Under the pieces are notes generated by a model. The model saw nothing but the letters and a program-made list of their open reading frames with translations, was not told the DNA's origin and did not search any database. Below are positions 17,913-27,235 of a DNA stretch of 64,000 bases, piece after piece. The position numbers and the translations under genes are program-made. Source of the stretch: Nostoc desertorum CM1-VF14 (GTDB lineage: Bacteria > Cyanobacteriota > Cyanobacteriia > Cyanobacteriales > Nostocaceae); assembly GCA_019359245.1 (NCBI GenBank), contig JAHHHR010000024.1, positions 1-64,000 of the forward strand. Reading direction: 5' to 3'. How positions within the stretch are numbered: the stretch's first letter is position 1; every line of letters begins with the position of its first letter.

Positions 17913-18463
17913 ATTAATTTAGTATGGTTACACAACCCTAGTTCTAATGCAAGCCTTTAGTAAACAAAAGTATACGTTAGCCTAAATATATATTTTGCTA
18001 ATTGTTAGCTACACTAAATTTGTTGTGTGCATAACAAATTTCTGATCTTGATTGCTATTTCAGGTAGCTGTAAGGTTGCGATCGCTCTTTTTGGAATTTT
18101 TGCTGCCTGACTTGTTATACTACTGTAACTCCGTGCATTTATTGTATTTGCTGACAAATACTCAAAACTTTTTCACAGAGAGCAGTCAAAAGCAAGCAGG
18201 GACTTGTCAGTTCACTAAATACCTGTGATGAGTAGGTATTTTGCTGATATGTCGTTTATGTTACTACTGTGTCACCGCTGGGTTATCGCACTAAGTTATT
18301 AATTACACTCGCTCAACAGTAAAAGGTATGGGCTATACAAGTACTCTTGTACCAATATAATACGTACACTAATTGTATGTATCTCTAAATTTAAGTTTTT
18401 CTATATAATTTGGAGCAACTTAAATCAAAGTTCTAATAAATCTTCTTAAAAAGGAAAATATTA

Positions 18464-19780
18464 ATGAGAAAGCTTAATCAAAAAACTCATATAAAAGGGC
18501 AAAAATTATTAGATTTTTTCCAGATGCCACCTGTTCTTAAATCGCCAAATGTTTGTTGTTTTGTGCTGGGAGAAAGCGTATCTTTTTTTGGCTCTTGGAT
18601 GACTCAAATTGCCCTAATATGGATGGTTTATCAACTCACAGACTCATCAATGTTGGTTGGTGTAGTTGGATTTACAAATCAATTTATGGGTTTAATTATT
18701 ACACCGTTAGTAGGAGTATTACTAGACAGATGGAACCTCAGATATGTTCTAATAACTACTCAGCTAGCTTCTATTTTGCTATCTACCGCTTTAACTTTTC
18801 TGACTTTTAACGGTTACATAAACGTTATATGGATTATTATTATTGGTACACTCCAGGGGACTGTCAAAGCTTTTGATTTGCCAGCACGTCTAGTAACTAT
18901 TCCTAGACTGGTAGATAATAAAGCGGATGCCTACAGTGCAATTGCTATTCATTCATTTTTAATTAATACTGCCAAGTTTGTCAGTCCGATGATCGGAGGC
19001 TTACTACTTGCTAAATTTGGAGCAGCTTTATGTTTTTTAGTAGATAGCATTAGTTATCTACCATTTCTATCTGCTATCTTAACTACTCAAATAAAGTCAG
19101 TTACTAGTAATTCAAATGAAAAAAGCAATGTTTGGCAAAATCTAAAGGAAGGATTTAATTACACTTATACATTTATCCCTGTTAAATATATATTAATGTT
19201 ACAAATTTTGATTTGCTTTATGGCAATGACTCACGTTAACCTCATACCTATTTTCGTGAAAGAAGTATTAAACGGTAATGCCGAGACTATGGGAATTTTA
19301 ATGACTGCTTCTGCATTAGGTTCTATAGTTTCAGGACTTTATCTAGTTTTGAAGAAAAAAGCCACAGGACTGGAAAAAATCATAGCAGTTTCTACCATTA
19401 TTTTAGGTTTAAGTTTGATACTTTTTTCTCGTTCTAGTAATTTAGAAATTTGCCTATTATTAATCTTCCTCGTTGGTATGACTAATACTCTCGCTTTGGC
19501 TGCAATTAGTAATTTTATTCAGTTAATTCTTGTGGATGAAAATAAACGAGGTAGAGTCACCAGCATATTCACAACAGGCTTTTTAGGAATATTGCCATTC
19601 GGAAATTTATTTTTCGGTGGATTGGCAAGTAAATTTGGAGTTGATAATGCTTTATTATTTGGTGGTATATCTTGTTTCGTAGGAGCTTGTTTTTTTGCAA
19701 TGAAATTGCCGGAAATGGAAAAAATAGTATTTCCTGTTTATATCAAGATGGGCTTAATTACCCAACAAAATCACAACTAA
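18464..19780 (+). CDS. MFS transporter, EntS-like
   Basis: 438 residues with about 12 hydrophobic segments. The N-terminal SFFGSWMTQIALIWMVYQLTDSSMLVGVVGF and GVLLDRWNLRYVL (loop 2-3) match the MFS_3/enterobactin-exporter-like group. Inner-membrane exporter. The gene is markedly A+T-rich and contains no GCGATCGC octamer over 1.3 kb, unlike its neighbours, which hints at acquisition from elsewhere. AAAAAGGA precedes the ATG. It stands alone between long spacers. Confidence 0.85.
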   Translation: MRKLNQKTHIKGQKLLDFFQMPPVLKSPNVCCFVLGESVSFFGSWMTQIALIWMVYQLTDSSMLVGVVGFTNQFMGLIITPLVGVLLDRWNLRYVLITTQLASILLSTALTFLTFNGYINVIWIIIIGTLQGTVKAFDLPARLVTIPRLVDNKADAYSAIAIHSFLINTAKFVSPMIGGLLLAKFGAALCFLVDSISYLPFLSAILTTQIKSVTSNSNEKSNVWQNLKEGFNYTYTFIPVKYILMLQILICFMAMTHVNLIPIFVKEVLNGNAETMGILMTASALGSIVSGLYLVLKKKATGLEKIIAVSTIILGLSLILFSRSSNLEICLLLIFLVGMTNTLALAAISNFIQLILVDENKRGRVTSIFTTGFLGILPFGNLFFGGLASKFGVDNALLFGGISCFVGACFFAMKLPEMEKIVFPVYIKMGLITQQNHN

Positions 19781-20006
19781 ATAATAAAGACTATGGGCTA
19801 GTAGGTAGTGAAGTCAAAATGCTTACAAAACGCTACCTGCCAAGGGTAAAAATTTCCTGATTGTTCTGGGCGATCGCAGTTAAAATCAATAGCCACACCG
19901 AATTAATAAAGTCTATTTACTAGGATTCAATGCATTTTAATCCCAAATTAAATAATTGGACTTGATTTCGGATGAATTTATATGATACTCTGCATCTATT
20001 ACATAA

Positions 20007-20034
20007 CTACACTTATCCCATAGACTAGCAGTAG
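20007..20034 (+). promoter_or_regulatory. Weak candidate for the palindromic operator, before the methyltransferase-GST-flavoprotein operon
   Basis: CTACACTTATCCC, AT, AGACTAGCAGTAG. It has the 13-2-13 layout, the TAC and GTA ends and the AT centre, but only about half of the other consensus positions. TAGTTT follows at once, as a -10-like hexamer would. With a start near 20045, the ATG at 20076 rather than 20049 would be used. Confidence 0.35.
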
Positions 20035-20075
20035 TTTGTGAATATACGATGTGCATTAAACGGGAATTACCCCTT

Positions 20076-20732
20076 ATGCCAAAAGATTGGTATGAATGGC
20101 ACGACCTCTACAACACTGAGCCAAAATTGCAACAGCGTCTAGAAATCGTGCAGGAATATATTGCTTATAGCTTGAATGCGTTGCCATCTGGAAGTATCCG
20201 TGTAGTGAGTATTTGCGCGGGTGATGGACGAGATTTATTAGGAACTTTAAAAAATCACCCCCGAAGAAATGACGTATACGCACGACTTGTTGAACTAAAC
20301 CCCCAGTTAGTCGAACGGGGACGAGCAACTATAGAATCATTAGGTTTAGCCAAGCAAATTGAGTTTATTAATGGTGATGCAACTCTTTCTGCTAACTATT
20401 TAGAAGCAGTACCAGCAGATATTGTGATTGTGTGCGGTGTCTTTGGCAATCTTGCTGAGGAAGCTGAACTTAATCGCTTACTAGATAACCTGAGTTTTTT
20501 GAGTAAACCAGGTGCTTTCATTATCTGGACTCGTGGACACTCTAACGGTATTCCCTACTCGGACAATGTGCGGAAAATTTTAAGTGCATCCTCTTTTGAG
20601 GAAGTGAACTTCAAGCTTACGGACACAGCAAATATGGGTGTCGGTCTTCATCGTTACCTTGGTGAAAATTTACCTAAACCCAAAGAGCAACAGTTATTTG
20701 TGTTTTCTGGCATCCCTAGTAAAGCGAGGTAA
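20076..20732 (+). CDS. Class I SAM-dependent methyltransferase
   Basis: About 218 residues from MPKDWYEWHDLY. The frame opens at 20049, but that start would be too close to the inferred promoter. Motif I is RVVSICAGDGRDLLG, followed by VELNPQLVERGR and the INGDA segment. It is followed after 3 bases by the GST gene, so they share an operon with the flavoprotein at 21990 and the ferredoxin at 23700. The substrate is unknown. Confidence 0.82.
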   Translation: MPKDWYEWHDLYNTEPKLQQRLEIVQEYIAYSLNALPSGSIRVVSICAGDGRDLLGTLKNHPRRNDVYARLVELNPQLVERGRATIESLGLAKQIEFINGDATLSANYLEAVPADIVIVCGVFGNLAEEAELNRLLDNLSFLSKPGAFIIWTRGHSNGIPYSDNVRKILSASSFEEVNFKLTDTANMGVGLHRYLGENLPKPKEQQLFVFSGIPSKAR

Positions 20733-20735
20733 AAA

Positions 20736-21959
20736 ATGTCTATTCAAAACACAATATCCACTTGGGAAGAACTGTTAGAAACTGCCCAAAAAAAGACTCC
20801 TGCGCGTAGGGTGAAAAGACCAGGACAATCTCCTTCGACTGCACCCATTCCTGAGAGTCTCCATAAACTGCCTCCAGATACAGCACCGCCAGTCCTCCTG
20901 TACCGAGATACTAATTCTTGGTGTCCTTTCTGTGAACGGGTATGGTTTGCGCTGGAAGAAAAGGAAATTCCCTTTGCGACGGAGTTTATTGATTTAAGCA
21001 ACAAACCCAAGTGGTATACCGATTTGGTTCCTACAACTCTTGTCCCAGCTGCGAAAATTGAGGAAGAGTTAGTATATGAATCAAAAGATATTCTTTTGGC
21101 TTTAGAAGAAAAGTTTCCACATCCAGCATTATTACCGGAAAATCCAGAAGAAAACGCTGTTGCTAGACAGTTGGTTGAGGAGGCTGAAACGAATGGTTTT
21201 AGGAATATTTCTTACAAATTCCTGAGAGAAGCACCTACAGATGCTAATGAGTTGGCAAACTTACAAGCAGAGTTTGAAGCTAAGTTAGATGAATTTGAAC
21301 AAGCTTTAGCTAAATATCCCGGCCCTTACTTTGTCAGTACATTTAGCTTAGTAGATATTACGTATAGCCCCCATCTAGATAGATTGGCGGCTAATCTACC
21401 TGTGTATCGGGGGTATCACATCAAGGGAAATCCTCGTTTTCCTCGGCTCAATGCTTGGTTTGACGCACTGAATCAGCGTCCTGCTTATCACCGGGTAAAG
21501 TCGGATAATATTACTAACAATTTACTTCTGCGTCGTCGATGGGGTGCAGAACCTATTAGTAATTCTTTGCCTCTTGATGCAGCAGATAGTGAGAATATTC
21601 AATATAGAGCCGAAGCAGCCGAGAGACTGAGTGATAATCGGGAAGTTGCGATCGCAGATGTTATTAAAAACTCTGGAGTTCAAGCTTTAGCCGCAGATGG
21701 CGACTTTACCACAGTTAAAGACGCTGTTGATTTTCACCTGCGACAACTGGCTGATTATCTCATTCATGGCAATGGCGAAACTTTACCGGGTGGTCGGACT
21801 GGTGGTAAAAATAGCAGTGTTGACCCTATCTTCGCTGCTGTGGGGGCGATCGCTTTTGCATATTTAAGAAATCGCATCTGCGCCCCCCGTGATATGAGTG
21901 CTGGTGCAGCAACCGCATTTCGGGCTGCGATCGATAAATTGTTAGCTTCTGTTTATTGA
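20736..21959 (+). CDS. Glutathione S-transferase family protein, long form
   Basis: 407 residues, about twice the usual GST length. A thioredoxin-fold N domain starts near residue 50 with LLYRDTNSWCPFCERVWFALEE; its CPFC is glutaredoxin-like rather than the Ser/Tyr of ordinary GSTs. An all-alpha GST_C domain follows (about 125-250). A C-terminal extension of about 130 residues ends in a helical, Ala-rich segment I do not recognise. It probably reduces or deglutathionylates an intermediate made by the neighbouring enzymes. Confidence 0.82.
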   Translation: MSIQNTISTWEELLETAQKKTPARRVKRPGQSPSTAPIPESLHKLPPDTAPPVLLYRDTNSWCPFCERVWFALEEKEIPFATEFIDLSNKPKWYTDLVPTTLVPAAKIEEELVYESKDILLALEEKFPHPALLPENPEENAVARQLVEEAETNGFRNISYKFLREAPTDANELANLQAEFEAKLDEFEQALAKYPGPYFVSTFSLVDITYSPHLDRLAANLPVYRGYHIKGNPRFPRLNAWFDALNQRPAYHRVKSDNITNNLLLRRRWGAEPISNSLPLDAADSENIQYRAEAAERLSDNREVAIADVIKNSGVQALAADGDFTTVKDAVDFHLRQLADYLIHGNGETLPGGRTGGKNSSVDPIFAAVGAIAFAYLRNRICAPRDMSAGAATAFRAAIDKLLASVY

Positions 21960-21973
21960 TGAAATAAGCCCAG

Positions 21974-21981
21974 AAAGGAGG
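21974..21981 (+). promoter_or_regulatory. Ribosome binding site that decides a TTG start
   Basis: AAAGGAGG lies 8 bases before the TTG at 21990. No ATG or GTG occurs in a suitable position, so this strong site supports the TTG as start of the flavoprotein gene. Confidence 0.75.
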
Positions 21982-21989
21982 AAAGAGAA

Positions 21990-23687
21990 TTGCTAACAGT
22001 CCATAGTGAAAATGAACTACAATTAGCTGCTGATGTACTGGTAATCGGTGGTGGTCCTGCCGCAGCATGGGCAGCTTGGGCTGCTGCATCTCAAGGTGCC
22101 AAAGTTATCATTGTTGATAAAGGTTTTTTGGGTACGAGTGGTGCTGCTGCTGCTAGTGGCAATGGCATCATGGCCCCTTCACCAGAGAATTGGGACAAAG
22201 TTGTATCGGAGCGTTATCGCATCGGAAAAAACCTCGCTAACTCACGTTGGATCGAGCGTGTTATCGAAAAAACTTGGCTGAGTTTGCCCCTAGTGGAAAG
22301 CTGGGGCTATCGTTTTCCCAAAGAAGATGGGGAATCTGTGCGTCAAAGTTATTATGGCCCTGAATATATGCGGGTACTACGCAAAAACCTCTTGCGTGTT
22401 GGTGTGCAGATTCTTGATCAAAGTCCTGCTTTAGAGCTTTTATTAGCTGACGACGGCTCAGTAGCTGGAGCAAGAGGTGTGCAGAGGCAACATCATCGTA
22501 GTTATACTGTTCGTGCTGGTGCAGTAGTCCTGGCGAATGGCGGTTGTGCATTCTTGAGTAAAGCATTAGGTTGCAATACCAATACAGGCGATGGACTGCT
22601 GATGGCAGTGGAAGCTGGCGGCGAACTCTCTAGTATGGAAGCTTCTAATCACTATGCCATCTCGACCGCTTTCAATGCCACAGTGACAAGGGGTGTCCCC
22701 TTTGGCTGGGCTAGTTACACCGATGAAGTCGGCAACGATCTGGGTGGCTATGTCAATGGTCGTCGCGATCCATCTTTCCTTCCTAATGCCCTTCTGAAAG
22801 GCTCCGTTTATGCTCGTTTGGATCGAGCCACACCGGAAGTTAAAGCAGTGATTGAAAAGTCTCATTTCATCGCTTTTCTACCCTATACAAAAGCTGGCAT
22901 TGACCCCTATACAGAACGAGTGCCTGTAACACTTGTTTTAGAAGGTACAGTCCGTGGTACAGGTGGTATTCGGATTGTGAATGATAATTGCGCGACAAAG
23001 GTTCCTGGACTCTACGCTGCCGGTGATGCAGCATCGCGGGAGTTTTTAGCTGGTTTAGCTTCTGGGGGTGGTGGTCCCAATGCTGCCTGGGCAATCTCCA
23101 CAGGGCAATGGGCAGGAGTTGGAGCGGCGGACTTTGCCAAGAATCTGGGTGCTTATGCAAATGAACGGGTTGCGCGTCCTGCTGGTCAAGCCGGATTGCG
23201 ATCAGCTACGCTGGGCGGAACGCGATCGCATTCTCCCACTTCTGAATTCGATAGTGAGGCGATTGTGCGTGGTGTACAAGCCCAGATGTTCCCGTTGGAG
23301 AAGAATTACTTGCGTTCTGAGCAGGGGCTTTTGGATTCCCTCGCTAAATTAGAAACGCTGTGGCAGCAAGTACAAGAAAATCCGAAACAAGATAGTGTGC
23401 GCGATGTGGAATTTTCTCGTCGAGCGGCTGCTTTGACGGCTGTAGCACGATGGGCATATTTTAGTGCGTTACATCGCAAGGAAACGCGTAGCGAACATAT
23501 TCGCGTAGACTATCCTGAAACCGATCCAAATCAGCGTTATTACCAAGCAACAGGTGGCTTAGATAAGCTTTGGGTGAGGCGTGATTGGATTACGGATGCA
23601 ATGTCTGACGACAAGCCGCAAAGCGTCTACGCTACACGACCAGTAATCACCACTCAAACTACACCATCTATATCAACAAAGTTGTAG
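21990..23687 (+). CDS. AprA-like FAD-dependent oxidoreductase, copy 2
   Basis: 565 residues. FAD site GGGPAAAWAAWAAASQG, then IIVDKGFLGTSGAAAASGNG, closely matching copy 1 at 86. GTVRGTGGIRIVNDN, GLYAAGDAASRE and the C-terminal HRKETRSEHIRVDYPE are in the same order. The family transfers electrons between a ferredoxin-type subunit and an organic or sulfur substrate through FAD. A two-cluster ferredoxin gene follows after 12 bases, as in AprAB. It is probably cytoplasmic. An organosulfur substrate is inferred from the operon only. Confidence 0.87.
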   Translation: MLTVHSENELQLAADVLVIGGGPAAAWAAWAAASQGAKVIIVDKGFLGTSGAAAASGNGIMAPSPENWDKVVSERYRIGKNLANSRWIERVIEKTWLSLPLVESWGYRFPKEDGESVRQSYYGPEYMRVLRKNLLRVGVQILDQSPALELLLADDGSVAGARGVQRQHHRSYTVRAGAVVLANGGCAFLSKALGCNTNTGDGLLMAVEAGGELSSMEASNHYAISTAFNATVTRGVPFGWASYTDEVGNDLGGYVNGRRDPSFLPNALLKGSVYARLDRATPEVKAVIEKSHFIAFLPYTKAGIDPYTERVPVTLVLEGTVRGTGGIRIVNDNCATKVPGLYAAGDAASREFLAGLASGGGGPNAAWAISTGQWAGVGAADFAKNLGAYANERVARPAGQAGLRSATLGGTRSHSPTSEFDSEAIVRGVQAQMFPLEKNYLRSEQGLLDSLAKLETLWQQVQENPKQDSVRDVEFSRRAAALTAVARWAYFSALHRKETRSEHIRVDYPETDPNQRYYQATGGLDKLWVRRDWITDAMSDDKPQSVYATRPVITTQTTPSISTKL

Positions 23688-23699
23688 CAGGAACAGATC

Positions 23700-24041
23700 A
23701 TGATCGAGCTTGTCAGCCATAAACTCTGCATCAATTGTAATTTGTGCGTCCAAGTTTGTCCTACCAATGTCTTTGATGCAGTTCCCAACCAACCACCTGC
23801 GATCGCCCGCAAGGAAGACTGTCAAACTTGTTTCATGTGTGAGGCATATTGTCCTGCGGATGCGCTCTATGTTGCGCCCGAATCTCACACCGATATTGAA
23901 GTCAATGAGGATGATTTAATTGAAAGTGGCATCATGGGTGAATATCGTCGCCTGTTGGGTTGGGGATATGGCAAAAAAAACAATAGTGAGTTGGATACTG
24001 CTCATAAACTGCGCCAATTACCGCGTCCTTATCAAAGTTAA
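23700..24041 (+). CDS. Two-[4Fe-4S] ferredoxin, AprB-like partner of the flavoprotein
   Basis: 113 residues. Two cluster motifs are visible: CINCNLCVQVCP (residues 8-19) and CQTCFMCEAYCP (about 41-52). A C-terminal tail of about 45 residues is rich in charged residues and may contact the flavoprotein. It follows the flavoprotein gene by 12 bases, so the two products probably form one complex. It ends where the composite repeat begins. Confidence 0.88.
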   Translation: MIELVSHKLCINCNLCVQVCPTNVFDAVPNQPPAIARKEDCQTCFMCEAYCPADALYVAPESHTDIEVNEDDLIESGIMGEYRRLLGWGYGKKNNSELDTAHKLRQLPRPYQS

Positions 24042-24052
24042 TTTCGGTGTTT

Positions 24053-24425
24053 AGGCAATTTCCGTTAATAAATCTACTCCAGCCGTTGGTTTCGACACTT
24101 CTCTACGAACGCGAACAGTGTGTCGTAGACAGAGACTGCGCCTGAAGCGTAGCTATGCCGCAGGCTTTACGACAGGCTACTTCCAATACAGTTCGGTTAA
24201 CGTGTTTATTCGTCGAAGATCCCCCCAAGTTGGGGGGATCTTATCCGAACCGTATTGAGGCTACTTCGACTGCGCTCAGTACAAATCAGTGCATCGCTTC
24301 GCTCAACCAACTAAGGAATCGAAAGTTGAGCGTACCCCTCCGGGGAAGCAAGCTACGCGTAGCGTCTCGCAGAGAAGGCGAAACTCACTCGTCAACCTGG
24401 GTATATTCTTTGTCAGAAATCACCT
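24053..24425. repeat. Composite dispersed repeat, copy 2 (carries a 74-bp MITE)
   Basis: It has the same ends as the repeat at 1952-2301 (AGGCAATTTCCG to AGAAATCACCT), but lacks that copy's 113-bp element, having one TA at 24404-24405. It carries extra modules instead, among them CGAACAGTGTGTCGTAGACAG and CATCGCTTCGCTCAACCAAC. It fills the gap between the convergent ferredoxin and 2OG-dioxygenase genes. Confidence 0.85.
24184..24257. mobile_element. 74-bp MITE-like element with 10-bp direct repeat
   Basis: The ends CAATACAGTTCGG and CCGAACCGTATTG are inverted repeats matching at 12 of 13 positions. The flanks AGGCTACTTC at 24174-24183 and 24258-24267 are identical. The paralogous repeat has AGGCTACTTC once, at 2050-2059, with no insert, which is the empty site. 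A strong inner hairpin, six C and six G around AAGTT, lies at 24218-24240. Confidence 0.8.
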
Positions 24426-24461
24426 TAATCAAGATCGCATTCTCGAAGAAGCTAGTAACTT

Positions 24462-25508
24462 TTACTCTCTAAGTACTTTTTGACGTAGTTCTGGAAAGAC
24501 TTTAGAAACTTTGTTCAATAGATATTCGCCATAAGTTCCGCTAAATTCGTGAACACTGGCTTTATCCCATCGTTCAACTTTGTTATCTTTCACTACTACT
24601 TCATTTAGTTCTATGGGTTTGACCTCAGCATTAAAGTTGGGGTCAAAAAAGAATGGGAATGAAAGACGATTGTCTGTTGATAGGTTTTTAACACGGTGGG
24701 GTGTAGAACGATACAGTCCCTTGGTCATGCGATCAAGCATATCCCCAATGTTGCAAACGAAGGAACCCGGTATAGGTGGTGCGTCTATCCAGCCGAATTT
24801 TGATTTGACTTGTAACCCACCTATATCATCTTGTTTGAGAATCGTTAATACACCGTAATCGGTATGTTCACCAACACCCCAACTGTATTTATCTTCAGAT
24901 GGTAATGGATGGGGAGGGTAATTAAAAATCCGAAATAATATTAATGGTTCTTTTGTATAACGGTCTGCAAAATATGACTCCTCTAACCCCAAACTTAGAG
25001 CAATACCAGTGATTAAGGTGTGTCCGAGTTTGGTCATTGACTCGATATAATCAAGTACTGTTTCTTTAAATTGCGGGATCTTGGATGGAAAGAGGTTGCG
25101 ACCGTGCATTGGGGTGTTCGCTTGCACGAGTGGGTGGTTTTCTTCAAGTTCTGCACCAAAGTAGATGCCTTCTTTTAAGTCAGGTCTACCTGATGTCAAT
25201 TCATTGCCTACAGGGAAATATCCCCGCCATGCTTTACCACCCAAAGCCATACGCATCTCAAGTTTAGTTTCTAAATCTTGGGCAAAGAATTGTTGGCTGA
25301 GTTGTTCTAACCGCGCTTGTAACTGTTCATTTACTCCATGCCCAATGATATAGAAGAAACCAAACTCTTGGCACGCCTGTCTGATTTGAGTGGCAACGGT
25401 ATGGCGATCGCGAGCGTCCCGCAGCGAAGGAGACTCGCCTGTTTCCCCAACTAATGTACTAATATCAATTATGGGAACGTGCAAAACTTCTTCATCCACA
25501 ACTTGCAT
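24462..25508 (-). CDS. 2-oxoglutarate/Fe(II)-dependent oxygenase, isopenicillin N synthase-like
   Basis: 348 residues. The N-terminal DIOX_N segment VPIIDIS and CQEFGFFYIIGHGV is followed by the catalytic core with the iron ligands in EHTDYGVL and TPHRVKN, and the 2-oxoglutarate Arg in RLSFPFF. Cytoplasmic hydroxylase or oxidase of a small molecule. The stretch GETGESPSLRDARDRH at residues 17-32 is longer than usual there and is encoded by a dispersed-repeat-like sequence. The gene begins immediately after the MFS stop codon and ends the leftward MarR/ABC/MFS cassette. Confidence 0.87.
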   Translation of the reverse strand: MQVVDEEVLHVPIIDISTLVGETGESPSLRDARDRHTVATQIRQACQEFGFFYIIGHGVNEQLQARLEQLSQQFFAQDLETKLEMRMALGGKAWRGYFPVGNELTSGRPDLKEGIYFGAELEENHPLVQANTPMHGRNLFPSKIPQFKETVLDYIESMTKLGHTLITGIALSLGLEESYFADRYTKEPLILFRIFNYPPHPLPSEDKYSWGVGEHTDYGVLTILKQDDIGGLQVKSKFGWIDAPPIPGSFVCNIGDMLDRMTKGLYRSTPHRVKNLSTDNRLSFPFFFDPNFNAEVKPIELNEVVVKDNKVERWDKASVHEFSGTYGEYLLNKVSKVFPELRQKVLRE

Positions 25509-26777
25509 TTATTTATACTCTTGCAATGATCCTAGCTTGGTAATTCCCGGCCAGATCATAGCTACCGCAATTACCACTACAATTGTACCAATGCCACCGC
25601 CAACTACAGAGATGACTGGGCCGAAAAGAGCAGCTGTCAAACCTGATTCAAAGCCACCTAACTCATTAGAAGCACTGATAAATACACTATTAATAGCTGC
25701 CACTCGACCACGTAAATGATCTGGCGTTCTAATTTGCACCAAAGTATGACGAATCACAACGCTAATTGTATCTAGCGCACCACTCAACATCAGCATCAAT
25801 AGTGACAACCACAACGAACGAGATAGCCCAAAAATAATTGTCACTACGCCAAAGCCAACTACCGACCAAAGTAAGGCTGGCCCGGCTTTGCGTAGAGGTG
25901 GTAAATATGCCAGTAAAACAGCCATAAATAAAGCCCCGATGGAAGGGGCTGCTTGTAAATAACCCAACTCTAATGGCCCTACCTGCAAAATATCCCTGGC
26001 AAAAATCGGTAGCAGCGCGATCGCACCCCCTAGCAAAACTGCAAACATATCGAGGGTAATTGCTGCTAAAATTAATTGATTTTGCCAGACAAACTTAGCC
26101 CCGGCTGACAGTGCTTTGAGTGAAACTGGTTCTGTGGAACGAATTGTTTTTTGTTTTGATATCGCTACCGTTAAAATAAAACAAAACAATCCAGCGATCG
26201 CAGCTAATACATATACCCCTGTAGCATTCCCCAGCAATGCAATCCCAAATCCTCCCAAGGCTGGGCCGATAACTGAAGCTAATTGAAAGCTACTACTATT
26301 CCAGGTAGCGGCATTGGTAAAGGCGGCAACAGGTATTAATTGCCACATTAAGGCATCACTAGCAGGTTTCAAGAAAGCCCTGGCAATACCTGTTAATACC
26401 AAGCAGGCGTAAATTAAAACTACTGCACCCTGACTCCAGGAAAGTACTGCTAAACCCAATGAACATAAGACCAGCAGCATTACTGATAATAACATTGTTA
26501 ACTTGCGATCGCGGCGATCGGCGACATCGCCAGTAATCAACGTGAGGGCAATCATTGGTAAGACTTGGGCTAACCCTACACCACCTAATGCCAAAGCCGA
26601 ATCAGTGCGCTCATAGAGTTCCCAGCCAATGGCCACAGTCTGCATTTGTGACCCGATAAATAAAAGTACACGCCCAATCGTAAATAGTCGATAGTCACGA
26701 AACCTCAGCGCTGCAAAAGGATCGTGTTGTGCAGATTCATCATTGGGGAGGTTTAATTTCCGTTTGCTCGAAGACAT
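25509..26777 (-). CDS. MFS transporter (MFS_3/EntS-like)
   Basis: 422 residues, 12 hydrophobic segments. Loop 2-3 reads TGDVADRRDRKLTML and the N terminus FRDYRLFTIGRVLLFIGSQMQTVAIGWELY is typical of EntS-like exporters. Its first 13 codons overlap the end of the MarR gene, so they are translationally linked. The neighbours suggest export of a toxic or signalling compound made or modified by the oxygenase at 24462. Confidence 0.87.
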   Translation of the reverse strand: MSSSKRKLNLPNDESAQHDPFAALRFRDYRLFTIGRVLLFIGSQMQTVAIGWELYERTDSALALGGVGLAQVLPMIALTLITGDVADRRDRKLTMLLSVMLLVLCSLGLAVLSWSQGAVVLIYACLVLTGIARAFLKPASDALMWQLIPVAAFTNAATWNSSSFQLASVIGPALGGFGIALLGNATGVYVLAAIAGLFCFILTVAISKQKTIRSTEPVSLKALSAGAKFVWQNQLILAAITLDMFAVLLGGAIALLPIFARDILQVGPLELGYLQAAPSIGALFMAVLLAYLPPLRKAGPALLWSVVGFGVVTIIFGLSRSLWLSLLMLMLSGALDTISVVIRHTLVQIRTPDHLRGRVAAINSVFISASNELGGFESGLTAALFGPVISVVGGGIGTIVVVIAVAMIWPGITKLGSLQEYK

Positions 26778-27216
26778 TTTTTAGTAGACCTAACCCTTCT
26801 TCTATATGGGAAATTTGCTCTGGTGTGAGATGATCTAGAAGTTCGGCAATATGAGCGCGAGTTTGGTCTTGGGATTGCTTTAAATTATGCCTTCCCTCGT
26901 CAGTCAAATTCAGAAGGACTCGCCGCCGTTCTTGGGGATCATCTATGCGTTGTACTAAGTTGCGCTGTACTAACCGTTCTGTGGTAGCTGAAGCTGTGGC
27001 ACACGTGACACCTAAATGTTCTGCCAATTCAGATAGCGAAGCACCTGGATTGCGGTTGAGGAATGCTAGCGATCGCAACTGTGGTACTGATAAAGAAGCA
27101 GCACTATGAATCCGCATATCCGCTCGAATAAACCGCATCATTAATGGAACTGTCTCCATGACTTTGGCAGCACATTCTTCGGAAGTTGCACCCTGAGTAG
27201 GTTTATCGAGTTTCAT
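26740..27216 (-). CDS. MarR-family transcriptional regulator
   Basis: 158 residues. The winged helix is recognisable as SVPQLRSLAFLNRNPGASLSELAEHLGVTCATASATTERLVQRNLVQRIDDPQERRRVLLNLT, with the DxxxxR wing. AGGAGAA lies 10 bases before the ATG. It lies inside the efflux cassette and probably represses it. It is the only obvious transcription factor in the window, but its position does not favour control of the 28-bp palindrome regulon. Confidence 0.9.
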   Translation of the reverse strand: MKLDKPTQGATSEECAAKVMETVPLMMRFIRADMRIHSAASLSVPQLRSLAFLNRNPGASLSELAEHLGVTCATASATTERLVQRNLVQRIDDPQERRRVLLNLTDEGRHNLKQSQDQTRAHIAELLDHLTPEQISHIEEGLGLLKNVFEQTEIKPPQ

Positions 27217-27235
27217 AATGCTTATGTTCTCCTGA

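Noticed and set aside
26740..27216. MarR protein as the regulator of the palindrome regulon
   Set aside because: No palindrome was found in its own operon, and it is embedded in an efflux cassette.
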